DNA of 64,000 bases. Origin: Lycium barbarum (Eukaryota; Streptophyta; Magnoliopsida; Solanales; Solanaceae). The DNA is taken from assembly GCF_019175385.1 (NCBI RefSeq), contig NC_083339.1:44731330-44795329 (forward strand), given 5' to 3'. Shown piece by piece: positions 11,886 to 22,891 of this stretch. Each line of letters opens with the position of its first letter. The first letter of the stretch is position 1. The notes under the pieces are model-generated. The model did not search any database. It was not told the DNA's origin and saw only the letters and a program-made list of their open reading frames with translations. A program made the position numbers and the translations under genes.

Positions 11886-12147
11886 GAGCCTGTTTGGATG
11901 GGCTTATGCCTATAAGCTGTTTGCAGCTTATAAGCTAGAAAAAATAAGTTGGGGTAGTCTAACTTATTTTTTTTGGCTTATAAGCTGTTTTCAGCTTATA
12001 AGCTGCTTTAGATAAGCTAAGTCAACTGGGCCCAATTATTTTTTTGAGCTTATTTTAAGCACAAAATGACTTTAAGCTGGCCAGCCAAACACTCAAAAAA
12101 GCTGAAAACAGCTTATAAGCAACTTATAAGCCAATCCAAACGGGCTC
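11886..12147. mobile_element. Tourist-like (PIF/Harbinger-type) MITE, 262 bp, TSD TTA
   Basis: The insert starts GAGCCTGTTTGGATGGGCTTAT and ends with the near-complement CCAATCCAAACGGGCTC. It is flanked by TTA on both sides (11883-11885 and 12148-12150). The other LTR of element 1 has the uninterrupted empty site near 19683, with a single TTA. The interior is rich in CTTATAAGC repeats and folds back on itself. It encodes nothing. Terminal sequence and 3-bp TTA duplication fit PIF/Harbinger-derived MITEs. Confidence 0.93.
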
Positions 12148-12461
12148 TTACCTTGGATGATGGTTGAATGATCCTTAGGCGGAAATACTTCAATTAGCCA
12201 AAACCCTAGTTCCACCTTCTTGGGAATTTCTTGACTTAGATGATGCCTTGATGTGTTCTTGCACTTGGTTTCATAGATTTAGTGTTGTTGGACTTGATAT
12301 CCCCTTTGATTCTCTTGGGTTCTTGTGGATGGAGTATTTGGAAAGTTCTGGAGGTTTCCTGAGTTGCATGAATGATGAATGAAATAAAATGAGGCCAAAT
12401 GTTCCTTTTAATAACTCAAAAGCTAATGTTTAATGGATTTCTGTCGGGATGAACAGTGACC

Positions 12462-12715
12462 GTAATGTGCAGTTTACGGACCGTATTCTGATTTACGGTC
12501 CGTCCCAGTGATTGTATTTAAGCATTCTCCAAAACAGAGAGTCTGGCTGGTGGACAGGGCAGTTTACGACCTGGTTTACGGTTTACGGGCCGTAAACTGG
12601 GTCGTATTTAGCCATATTCAACAAATTCCAGAAAGTTGAGATTTTTGGCAGGTTGAAGGACGAGTGCACTATACGGTCCGTAAACCACTATACGGTCCGT
12701 ATAGTGCCATATATG
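12462..12715 (-). promoter_or_regulatory. U3 palindrome cluster of element 1 3' LTR
   Basis: Repeated units of TTTACGG-n-CCGTAAA and TATACGG-n-CCGTATA type are packed here. They include one with 10-base arms around a single central base (CACTATACGG / CCGTATAGTG, about 12695-12715). In the sense direction they lie upstream of a TATA-like TTATTAAAAGG near 12402-12412. The 5' LTR holds an extra unit (about 20110-20150) absent here, so copy number changes readily. Confidence 0.55.
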
Positions 12716-12840
12716 ACCACTGGCAGTGAATTTCTCTGCAACTTTATTATTTTTCCGAGATTTCATAATTAGCCATTCCCGACTTAGTGAAACGCCATAC
12801 ACTCATCACACCAGTACGGGAATACTTCTGAGGTGTAACA

Positions 12841-12876
12841 TTCTTCCCCCCTTTGGAACATTCGTCCTCGGATGTT
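12841..12876 (-). other. Element 1 polypurine tract and adjacent hairpin
   Basis: On the minus strand a purine run (AAAGGGGGGAAGAA) directly abuts the 3' LTR. This is the expected plus-strand DNA priming site. Just upstream of it in sense, AACATTCG (12857-12864) can pair with CGGATGTT (12869-12876) over a 4-base loop, with one mismatch. All four gypsy elements here with a PPT share this hairpin. Confidence 0.8.
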
Positions 12877-13044
12877 CGACACTTGGGGATTTTAGACAAA
12901 TTTCGCCAGAGTTTCTTTTGTAAATTGATACTACTCTTCTATTACAACAACCCACAATATCTTCGCCTCACCGGGCTATATCATAACATCAATACATTTA
13001 TAGCCACACACGGCTAAAAACATTAAATTAAAACATAACCTAGC

Positions 13045-16000
13045 TTACATCATCAACGTCTCATCTTGGTTCTCTTCTAGGGATTGGAACAAATGGGGGT
13101 ACGTAGATTTCATTTTCTCCTCCGCTTCCCAGGTCATTTCTTCCCGATTATTGTTCCGCCACAGCACTTTGACTGAAGCAACCTCTTTATTCCGGAGCTT
13201 TCGTACTTGTCTATCCAAAATGGAAATGGGCACTTCCTCGTATGTCAACTTCTCTGTCACTTGCACATCCTCAATTGGAGTAATCCTTGTTGGGTCTCCA
13301 ATGCACTTGCGGAGCATCGATACGTGGAATACTGGATGGACTGATTCGAGTTCTGAAGGCAAGTCCAATTCGTAGGCTACTCAACCTAGCTTGTGGATAA
13401 TTTTATAAGGTCCAATATATCTTGGACTCAACTTCCCCTTTTTACCGAATCTCATTACTCCTTTCATTGGTGAAACTTTCAGGAATGCCCAATCGTTAGC
13501 TTGAAATTCCAAGTCTCGTCGGCGGTTGTCCGCATAGTACTTTTGACGACTCTGAGCTGTTAATAACCGATCTTGTATCACCTTAACTTTCTCGACTGCC
13601 TGTTGAATCAAGTCGGGGCCTAGCAGTTGTGCTTCCCCGGTCTCAAACCATCCAATCGGAGATCTACATTTTCTTCCATATAAGGCTTCATACGGGGCCA
13701 TTTGAATGCTGGAATGATAGCTGTTATTATAGGCAAATTCAATAAGAGGCAAATGCTCATCCCAACTACCGCCAAAGTCCAATACACATGCCCGTAGCAT
13801 ATCCTCTAAGGTCTGAATAGTGCGCTCGGCTTGTCCGTCGGTCTGCGGATGGAACGCCGTGCTAAGCTTAACTTGGGTACCTAGACCTTCTTGAAAAGAC
13901 TTCCAGAACTTGGCTGTGAACTGTGCCCCTCTGTCTGTGATAATGGCCAAAGGAATACCGTGAAGTCGTACAATCTCCTTGAGATACAATTTAGCATAAT
14001 CTTCCGCAGAGTATGTGGTTCTAACGAGGAGAAAATGAGCTGATTTCGTGAGTCTATCCACGATCACCCATATAGAGTCACACTTCCCTCGCGTACAGGG
14101 TAATCCTACCACAAAATCCATATTAATTTCTTCCCATTTCCACGTAGGAATTTCCATTGCTTGCAATAAGCCTCCTGGCTTTTGATGCTCGGCTTTTACT
14201 TGCTGGCAATTCGGACATTGGGCTACAAATTCTGCTATATCTCGCTTCATGCCATCCCACCAATATATCGATTTAAGATCATGGTACATCATGGTTGCAC
14301 CTAGATGAATAGAATACCGGGAATAATGTGCTTCCTCTGAAATCCGTTGGCGCAAGTTTGCCACATCCGGTACACGTAACCTGTCCTGATATCTAAGGAC
14401 CCCTTCTATGGAAACTTCGAATGGAGACTTTTCTTTTTCGTGAGCTAAATCTCGATAATGGCTTAGCTGGGAATCCTCATATTGTCGTTCCTTCACTTCT
14501 AGATTCAATGATGAAACTGTGGGGTCATTGATGCTAATACTTGCATCTCCTGCATCAGTCGCACGTACGCCGAGACTTGCTAGTTGATGGAGCTCACGAA
14601 CCATTTCCTGCTTCTCTGAAGGAACTCCACATAAACTACCCATCGATCGGCGGCTAAGTGCATCTGCCACTACATTCGCCTTCCCTGGATGATATAGAAT
14701 GTTCACATCGTAATCCTTTAGTAATTCTAACCATCGCCTTTGCCGCAGGTTCAACTCCTTCTGTTTGAAAATATATTGAAGGCTTTTGTGATCCGTATAG
14801 ATGTCCACGTGCACATCATATAAGTAGTGTCTCCATATTTTCAATGCATGAATGACCGCGGCTAATTCAAGATCATGAGTGGGATAATTCTGTTCATGCT
14901 TTCGCAACTGTCTTGAGGCATATGCAATGACTTTCCCATGCTGCATCAATACACAGCCTAATCCCACACCGGAGGCATCACAATATACTACGTAGCCATC
15001 TGATCCTTCTGGAAGTGTTAGCACTGGTGCTGAGGTCAACCTGTTTTTCAACTCTTGAAAGCTACGCTCACAGGCATCACTCCACTGGAATTTAGCCGAT
15101 TTCTGGGTTAACCTTGTCAACGGGGCCGAAATAGATGAGAAGCCCTCTACAAATCTTCTATAATATCCTGCTAACCTAAGGAAACTACGAACTTCTGTGG
15201 GCGTCGTAGGCCTTGGCCAAGTCTTCACAGCTTCTATTTTCTGAGTGTCGACTCGGGTACCATCATCTGAAATAATATGACCCAGGAATGCAACAGAATT
15301 TAGCCAAAACTCGCACTTTGAAAACTTTGCATACAATTCCCGATCTCGAAGAACACCAAGAACAATTCTCAGATGATCTGCATGTTCTGATTCTGTGCGA
15401 GAATATACCAGGATATCGTCGATAAACACTATCACAAAAAGGTCTAAGAACGGCCTGAACACATTATTCATCAAATTCATGAACACTGCCGGGGCATTCG
15501 TCAACCCGAACGACATTACTCGAAACTCGTAGTGACCATATCTTGTCCTGAAGGCAGTCTTGGGAATATCTGCTTCCCTAATTCTCACCTGATGATAACC
15601 CGATCTCAGATCTATCTTGGAGAACCATTTAGCACCTTTCAATTGATCGAACAAGTCGTCGATTCTGGGGAGGGGATATTTGTTCTTCACAGTCGCCTTG
15701 TTCAACTCTCTATAATCGATACACATTCGTAGCGACCCATCTTTCTTCCGCACGAACAAGACCGGTGCTCCCCATGGTGATGAACTGGGCCTAATGAAAC
15801 CCTTTTCTAGCAAGTCTTTCAACTGTGCCTTTAGCTCCTTCAACTCTGCTGGAGCCATTCGATAGGGAGGAATAGAGATAGGCTTGGCGTCCGGTAATAC
15901 ATCGATGGAAAAATCAATTTCCCTTTCTGGAGGAAGACCTGGTAACTCGTCGGGAAACACATCTGGGAATTCATTCACTACCGGAACCGACTGGAATGTT

Positions 16001-17826
16001 GGCACTTCCGTTCCCGTATCATGAACCCGAACTAGATGACAAATGTAACCCTTGGCTATCATCTTCCTTGCCTTAAGGTAGGAAATAAACCTACCCTTTG
16101 GGGAAACTGTATTACCCTTCCACTCGAGTATGGGCTCTCCCGGAAATTTGAATCGAACTACCTTTGTCCGGCAACAAACATTAGCATAGCATGACGCCAA
16201 CCAGTCCATACCCATAATTACGTCAAAATCTATCATCTCAAGTTCAATCAAATCAGCCTTTGTCTGACGATTATGTATAATGACTACACAGTTCTTATAT
16301 ACTTGCCTCGCTATTACAGGATCACCAACCGGAGTGAATACTTCGAAAGGTTTAATTGGCTCGGGTCTCACCCCAACACAATCAGCGATATACGAAGTAA
16401 TATATGAGAAGGTAGAACCTGGATCAATCAGAGCATATACGTCATGGGAAAATATAGTCAGGGTACCTGTGACAACATCTGGGGAAGACTCGAGATCCTG
16501 TCGCCCAGCTAAAGCATACACACGGGGCTGAACAGCACCTGAAGTAGATGCTCCCCCTCTACCTCTGCCTCTACCTGCTGTAGTCTGAGGAGTCTGTGCT
16601 GTCGGGCGTGCTGAAGAAGAACCCGCTGCTGAACCTGTAGGCTGAGTCCCCACTCTATCTCTTGCTAAGGGGCAATCTCTCATCATGTGACCAACTTGCC
16701 CGCAAGCATAACAAGCATCTGAACCCTGACGGCATTGTCCTGAATGCAGCCTACCACACTGACTGCACCGCGGTACTGGAGGTCTTCTCTGACTAAAATC
16801 TTCCTGATACTGAGAACTTGGGGCCCTAGAAATCTGACCCTGCCCTGACTGAAAAGAGCGATCGAACCTCCTGTCTGAGAATCTGGGAGGCGCACTAGTT
16901 GCGGACTGACCTGAGTGCCTGGGATGTGTCTGTCTCGGTCCCTCTCTATACTCACTTCTCTCTCCCATAGATCTAGCCCTCTTACCTTGTCTTCTACTTC
17001 TGTCACCATCACGCTCACTTCTCTGCTGCTGCTGTCGCTCCTCAAGACTCTGGGCGTGAGCCTGTATCCGAGAAATATCCATCCCGTCTTGCAGGGAGGC
17101 CGTCAAACAATCTCTGTACAAATGTGGCCCCAACCCACTCACAAATCTATAGATTCTGTCTCCCATGTCAGCCACCATAGTCGGAGCATATCGGGCCAAT
17201 GAGTTGAATTGCATGTTATACTCTCGGGCGCTCATACCCCTTTGCTTTAAGTTCAGGAACTTGTCCGCTCTAGCTCGGCGGACTTCAGGCGGCAAGTAGT
17301 GACGAATAAAGTCATCTACAAACTCTTGCCACATGGGAGGTGATGCATTCTCCCCTCTTGTTATCACCCAATTCTTATACCATAGTACCGCCACGTCGCG
17401 AAGTCTATAAGAGGCCAACTCTACAAATTCAGTCTCAGAAGCATGCATAAGTGTTAACGTCCTCAGCATTTCATCGATAAAACCTTGTGGGTCCTCATCC
17501 GGCTTTGACCCGAAAATTTCTGGAGGATTTAGAGTAAGGAAGTCACGGTCTCTTGTACTAGCAGAACGATCACTTGTGCCCGCATTCTGTCATTGTGCCT
17601 GAACGGCAACCAACTGGGTCAATAAATGGATGGCCTCAGACACTTGTTGACCCGAGGCACCCGGTGGAGGAATCGGAGCTGAGGCTCCTCCCTGTTCTTC
17701 TACATTGGGTGCGGCCTCACTTTGCGATTCACTTTCCTCTACCTCCGCCGGAGGCTCCCTTTCTGCCCGTTTCTTCGTCGTAGCTTTGCCTTTCTGGACA
17801 GCTGTAGCTTTTCCTTTCGGCGGCAT
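13045..17826 (-). pseudogene. Element 1 gag-pol polyprotein, two in-frame stops
   Basis: One frame runs from the ATG at 17826 (MPPKG) to TAA at 13045, about 1,593 codons, broken only by TGA at 17590-17592 and at 13381-13383. Residues count from that ATG. The gag core is at about 120-260 and a CCHC knuckle (C-X2-C-X4-H-X4-C) at 372-385. A protease-like motif LIDPGST sits at about 466-472, with proline where DSG is usual. The RT active site FIDD is at about 801-805. RNase H has acidic residues in YCDASG and YTDHKS. Integrase has an HHCC zinc region (about 1167-1207) and a catalytic triad spaced D-60-D-35-E. After the second stop comes a chromodomain-like tail (VLWRNNNREEMTWEAEEKM, 13045-13380). 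Both stops are TGA where relatives have an arginine or glutamine codon, so single changes explain them. Family function is retrotransposition with chromodomain-guided insertion. Confidence 0.93.
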
Positions 17827-17936
17827 TTTTCTGAAACCATAACGCACTTTTAGGAATAATATAATCCTAGACATGGCTCGATCGCACGATCTCATTAGAA
17901 GAAAGATGGTCATTTTCCTCAATGCCCTGTAGCCTC

Positions 17937-17973
17937 TTGTTTATTAGCGTGGCGCGCAACACACCATAAACAA
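17937..17973 (-). promoter_or_regulatory. Leader hairpin between PBS and gag (element 1)
   Basis: TTGTTTAT (17937-17944) pairs with ATAAACAA (17966-17973), enclosing a GTG/CAC-rich loop. The same stem is present in element 2 (30200-30236), element 3 (46843-46880), element 4 (43204-43239) and element 6 (about 59755-59792), with matching changes on both sides in elements 3 and 4. Its place just after the primer site suggests an RNA packaging or dimerisation signal. That is inference. Confidence 0.55.
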
Positions 17974-18016
17974 GACTCTACTAGACACGGCTCGTAGACA
18001 CTTCTTAGGACGAACT

Positions 18017-18028
18017 GCTCTGACACCT
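18017..18028 (-). other. Element 1 primer-binding site
   Basis: The minus strand reads AGGTGTCAGAGC, four bases inside the 5' LTR. It differs by two bases from TGGTATCAGAGC, the usual initiator methionine tRNA complement seen intact in elements 3, 4 and 6. Confidence 0.75.
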
Positions 18029-18032
18029 CTTA

Positions 18033-20389
18033 TGTCACGACCCGACTAGGGGCCGCAACGGGTACCCGGAGAGATGACCGAGCACCGCTCTTTCTACTGC
18101 TTGTTCTGCTCACTTAATACTCTCTTATGAATTTTTCATACTGATTGTGGGAAAATCATATATAATTAAAACATACATACTGCATATACATTGGCCTATT
18201 GGGCGCCAAAATAATATACATACATAGAAAACCGTTTTGTGAGACCATCTAAACCACACTGAGTATCTACGAGCCATTACTAACATAAGGAATACATAGA
18301 CGGAACAAGACTCCGTCATGCCCAGAATATACATATAGGAGTGTACATCAAAAGAGAGTAATCACAAGCACCTCCGACCAATGGAGTGCTATCTTCTAGC
18401 TGACAGCTACTGATGACCTGGGCCAAGCTCTCCTTCCTGTCTACCTGTGGGCATGAACACAGCGTCCGAATAAAGGACGTCAGTACGAATATTGTACCGA
18501 GTATGAGAGGCATACATAAAGAAGGAAAACATCAACATAAAACATATGGACCTGAGTGATAATCATAAATGCAGTATTGCATGCTATCGTACTCATACTC
18601 ATCATCATAACATCTATGCATCATATGCAAGCTGCCCGTCCATGTCGGAACGGTGTAATCATCAATATCATTAGCCCGCGTCCAGGCCTCCCGCGTCCAG
18701 GGTAACATCTCATGCCGCCCAGTAGTGGTGTCTGCCCATGCCAAAAGGTCATGGTGTATCCATATAGCTGCCCGCCTTGGCGGTGACTGCCCGGCCAACT
18801 AGGCGCGGTGTAATATGATCATGACATGCTCATAAAAAATACTTGTAATAATATGCTTATCATAATATGCTTATCATAGTACATGCATAAGACTCAAGAT
18901 CAACTATACTCTATCGGGGTGGCGTAAGGTCGTGATCCCCCGATTTCATTATGGAGCAATTATTGACATTCTGCCTCACCTTGAAGGAATTAGTGCATAA
19001 GGTGAGTGTAAGCAATAAATAGCATCTTTATCAATATGGCATCATCATATCATATCTCTTATCTTATATAGACATTTATGGACTTAGGCTTCTAGCTTTC
19101 CGGAAAATAGGAACTCATGAGAGGAAAAGGACTCATGCTATAGGATTCATGCCATTAGAAAGAAAGGACTAGCCTCACATACCTTGGTCGCTTAGCTAAG
19201 ATGTCATTCACTTATTCTTCGTCGATATCACGTCGTTACCTTCATAAGAGAATCCGTATCAGCATTAGTAATTAACTACAAGAACGTATCGCAACTTCTA
19301 GGAAAAGTCGTACAACGCTTCCATCGTTCATACCATTTTTCTCATGTTTCATATCACTCCCAACATTTATAATTCTACCATCAATATCGTACTCAACATT
19401 CATCATTTACATACGATTGGCAAAATCCATTATTTTCCTCCAATGTTTTTCCTTATTTCTACCTTTAGCTTATCCTTGCGTTTTCATGCATTTAGTGCTT
19501 GTTTCATGATATAAACATCATTTATAACGTATTTGAATTCACGACACTTCAATGATCATAGTTCAATTCCACTATCATTCATTTGTGTCACTATTCACTC
19601 AAAAATGACCCATTTCTATGTTCTTCTACATTTCAAGTGTCTATGCTTTCCAATACCTCAAACAACATGGAATAGTCATGAAACTTACCTTGGATGATGG
19701 TTGAATGATCCTTAGGCGGAAATACTTCAATTAGCCAAAACCCTAGTTCCACCTTCTTGGGAATTTCTTGACTTAGATGATGCCTTGATGTGTTCTTGCA
19801 CTTGGTTTCATAGATTTAGTGTTGTTGGACTTGATATCCCCTTTGATTCTCTTGGGTTCTTGTGGATGGAGTATTTGGAAAGTTCTGGAGGTTTCCTGAG
19901 TTGCATGAATGATGAATGAAATAAAATGAGGCCAAATGTTCCTTTTAATAACTCAAAAGCTAATGTTTAATGGATTTCTGTCGGGATGAACAATGACCGT
20001 AATGTGCAGTTTACGGACCGTATTCTGATTTACGGTCCGTCCCAGTGATCGTATTTAAGCATTCTCCAAAACAGAGAGTCTGGCTGGTGGACAGGGCAGT
20101 TTACGACCTGGTTTACGGTCCGTAAACCAGTTTACGGGCCGTAAACTGGGTCGTATTTAGCCATATTCAACAAATTCCAAAAAGTTGAGATTTTTGGCAG
20201 GTTGAAGGACGAGTGCACTATACGGTCCGTAAACCACTATACGGTCCGTATAGTGCCATATACGACCACTGGCAGTGAATTTCTCTGCAACTTTATTATT
20301 TTTCCGAGATTTCATAATTAGCCATTCCCGACTTAGTGAAACACCATACACTCATCATACCAGTACGGGAAAACTTCCGAGGTGTAACA
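18033..20389 (-). mobile_element. Element 1 5' LTR
   Basis: It runs TGTCACGACCCGAC to GAGGTGTAACA, 2,357 bp. It lacks the MITE and so preserves the empty site. By eye it differs from the 3' LTR by scattered single bases, plus one palindrome unit near 20110-20150 that is missing from the 3' copy. Confidence 0.94.
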
Positions 20390-22211
20390 TCTTATTTCCT
20401 CACTTATTATAGTCATTTACGCTCCTTTATCATTCATGATTGTATGAAAATCATTTTTGGGTGGAGAACACGATCAGTCTATATATACATATACAAATGC
20501 CTCATTAGGCCATCAAAATAATATATATGATGTATACATGCATGTTGTAGTAGGATTGTGAGACCATCTAACCCACAGTACGCATCTACGAGCCTCTACT
20601 GACATACTATACATGTAGATGGAACAATACTCCGTCATGCCCAAAATATACATATGTACCAAAGAATAATCATAAGCACCTCCGAACAATGTAGTGCTTT
20701 CAATCAGCTGACAGCTCCTAAGAATCCAGATCGAGCTCGCCCCCCTATCTACCTGTGGGCATGAACACAGCGTCCAAAGAAAACGGACGTCAATACGAAT
20801 GTTGTACTGAGTATGAGAGGCATGAACAAAAACAACACATCAAGAAAGTAAAGGAGGCATCAAGTATGGAGCAACTGTACCTGACTGGGAATCATATGAA
20901 AAGTAATGCATGCTGACTTACTTTTATGCTTATCATCATCACATGTATGCATATCATATGTATATATATCTAAACTGCCCGACCATATAGGTGTGGTGTG
21001 ATAATTAGTAACATTAGCCGGTGTCCAGGCCTCCCGCGTCTGGGGTACCATCTCATGCCGCCCACTAGTAGTGTCTACCCATGCCAACTGGCCATGGTGT
21101 ATCATATAGTTGCCCGCTTTCGCGGTGACTGCCCGGCCAACTAAGCCCGATGTGATGTAATCATGACATGCTCATCATAAAATATTTATAATGATATGCT
21201 TATCAAAATATACTTATCATCATACATGCAGAAGGACTCTAGAACAACTTCTCCAATTTCTCCACATTTAATGGTTTTAGCTCATCATCATAATTTTGCT
21301 TACTTCACACATATTCCATAGTCTATACGCCATTTATAACGTATTCATCATCATAACATATCAACGTTCATGATTCCATTCAACTATCATTCAATTGTGA
21401 CACTATTCACTTAGTAATGGCCCATTTTCTATGTTCTTCTACATTTCAAGCATATTAGCTTTCCAATACCTTAAATAACATGATAAAGTCATGAAACATA
21501 CCTTAGATGATGGTGGAACAAGCGTAGAGTGGGATTACTTCTTTAGCACCAAAACCCTTCTTCACCTCTTTTGGAATTTCTTGAAGGAGATGACTTCCAA
21601 TTAGGTTCCATACACTTTGTTTCCTAGATATGGTGTTGATTATCATTGATTTTCTTGGTATTCTTGTGGTTGAAGTGTTTGGAGTGTTCTAGAGATTTCT
21701 AGGGAGGAATTTTGTGAAGATGAAATGAGAAAATGAACTTGGGTCCCTCCTTTTTAATAGCTAAAATCTGATTTTTATGAACAGTGGTCGAAATGCACAG
21801 TGGTCGTAAACCCCACTTTACGGGTCGTATACTGGTTTACGGTCCGTCCTTCGCGACCATATTTAAGCATATCAGAAACAGAAAGGTTGGTTGAAGATCA
21901 TGGCAGTTTACGACTCAATTTACGGGTCGTATATCAATTTACGGTCCGTATTCCAAGTCGTTTTTAACCATTTGAAGCATTTGATAGAAAGTTGAAATTT
22001 TGAAATGTTGAAGGACGATGGCACTTTACGGTCCGTAAATTACTTTACGGGCCGTATTCCATTTTACGACCACTGGCTGAAATGAAATTCTACAACTTTC
22101 TTAATTCCAAAGTTCATAAAAAGTCTTTCCCTACTTAATAAAACATCACACACTCATGCCATTCGTTGGTCTATTCATTGTTGGCTCACGAAAAATTTCT
22201 GAGGTGTAACA
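20390..22211 (-). mobile_element. Element 2 3' LTR, remainder
   Basis: This continues the LTR begun at 10171 and ends GAGGTGTAACA at 22211. Compared with the 5' LTR of the same element it lacks about 534 bp: the junction is near 21248, and the missing DNA corresponds to about 50447-50980. The loss includes the hairpin pair. The U3 palindromes are at about 21785-22075. Confidence 0.9.
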
Positions 22212-22249
22212 CTCTTCCCCCCTTTTTGGAACATTCGTCCTCGAATGTT
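22212..22249 (-). other. Element 2 polypurine tract and adjacent hairpin
   Basis: A purine run on the minus strand abuts the LTR at 22212. AACATTCG (22230-22237) pairs perfectly with CGAATGTT (22242-22249) over the loop TCCT. Confidence 0.8.
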
Positions 22250-22415
22250 AAACACTCGGGATTCTATGAAAATTCCGCCAGAGTTTCCCCTGTAATTTGA
22301 CACTACCAACCTGTCACAACAACCCATAATATCATCACCTCACAGGGCTACATCACAATATCAACATATCTGTGGCCACACACCACCAAAAGCATAAAAA
22401 TGAAGCGTACATACT

Positions 22416-22891
22416 TCATATCGTCGGTGTTTCGTCTTGGATCTCTCCCGGGGGCTGCAATAAGTGTGGGTACTTGGATTTCATGCTCTCTTCTGCTTCC
22501 CAAGTCATTTCTTCTCGATTGTTGGTTCGCCACAATACTTTGACTGACACTACCTCTTTATTTCGAAGTTCATGCACTTGCCTATCTAGGATGGCTATAA
22601 GTACTTCTTCATAGGTTAGCTTTTCCGTTATTTGCACATCGGCTACCGGGACAATCTTGGTGAGGTCTCCAACAATGTTGTGGAGCATCGAAACGTGGGA
22701 GACTAGATGGACTGATTCAAGCTCCGAAGGCAAATCCAATTCATAGGCTACCTGACCCACCTTGCGGATGATTTTGTAGGGTCCAATGTATCTGGGACTT
22801 AGCTTTTCTTTCTTACCAAATCTCATCACCCCTTTCATTGGCGACACTTTCGAGAACACCCAATCACCGGCTTGAAATTCCAAGTCTCGTC
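22416..22891 (-). pseudogene. Element 2 integrase C-terminus with chromodomain
   Basis: The frame reads the integrase GPY-type region ([25 protein letters not shown]) followed by a chromodomain-like tail (VVSVKVLWRTNNREEMTWEAEESM) and a stop near 22416. It is cut at 22891 by the type II solo LTR. The upstream coding part resumes at 25795, so this is the 3' end of one split gag-pol sequence. TCGTC at 22887-22891 is the target duplication. Confidence 0.88.

Larger units (their letters stand above)
10231..12840 (-). mobile_element. Element 1 3' LTR (with MITE inside)
   Basis: It runs from TGTCACGACCC to GAGGTGTAACA, 2,610 bp in all. Without the MITE and its duplicated TTA it is about 2,345 bp, against 2,357 bp for the 5' LTR. 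The sense orientation is minus. It carries the three-hairpin block (10643-10695), a second hairpin pair (11111-11204), the MITE (11886-12147) and the U3 palindrome cluster (about 12462-12715). Confidence 0.93.
10231..20389 (-). mobile_element. Element 1: near-complete type I Tekay/Del-like gypsy retrotransposon
   Basis: This 10.2-kb element has both LTRs, a PBS, a PPT and a full-length gag-pol frame. It sits inside the element 2 3' LTR with a 5-bp duplication (ACTTA / TCTTA, one mismatch). Reading on the minus strand the order is LTR, PBS, gag, protease, RT, RNase H, integrase with chromodomain, PPT, LTR. The LTRs differ mainly by a 262-bp MITE in the 3' copy and by loss of one palindrome unit there. 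Only two stop codons interrupt the polyprotein, so this is a fairly young copy. Confidence 0.94.

Noticed and set aside
12462..12715. Regularly repeated short palindromes as a CRISPR-like array
   Set aside because: This is plant nuclear DNA, the units are irregularly spaced and variable, and they sit in LTR promoters.
13045..17826. Endogenous pararetrovirus (caulimovirid) origin for the long polyprotein
   Set aside because: It has integrase with a D-60-D-35-E triad, a chromodomain, flanking LTRs, PBS, PPT and target duplications. That is a gypsy retrotransposon. No movement protein is present.
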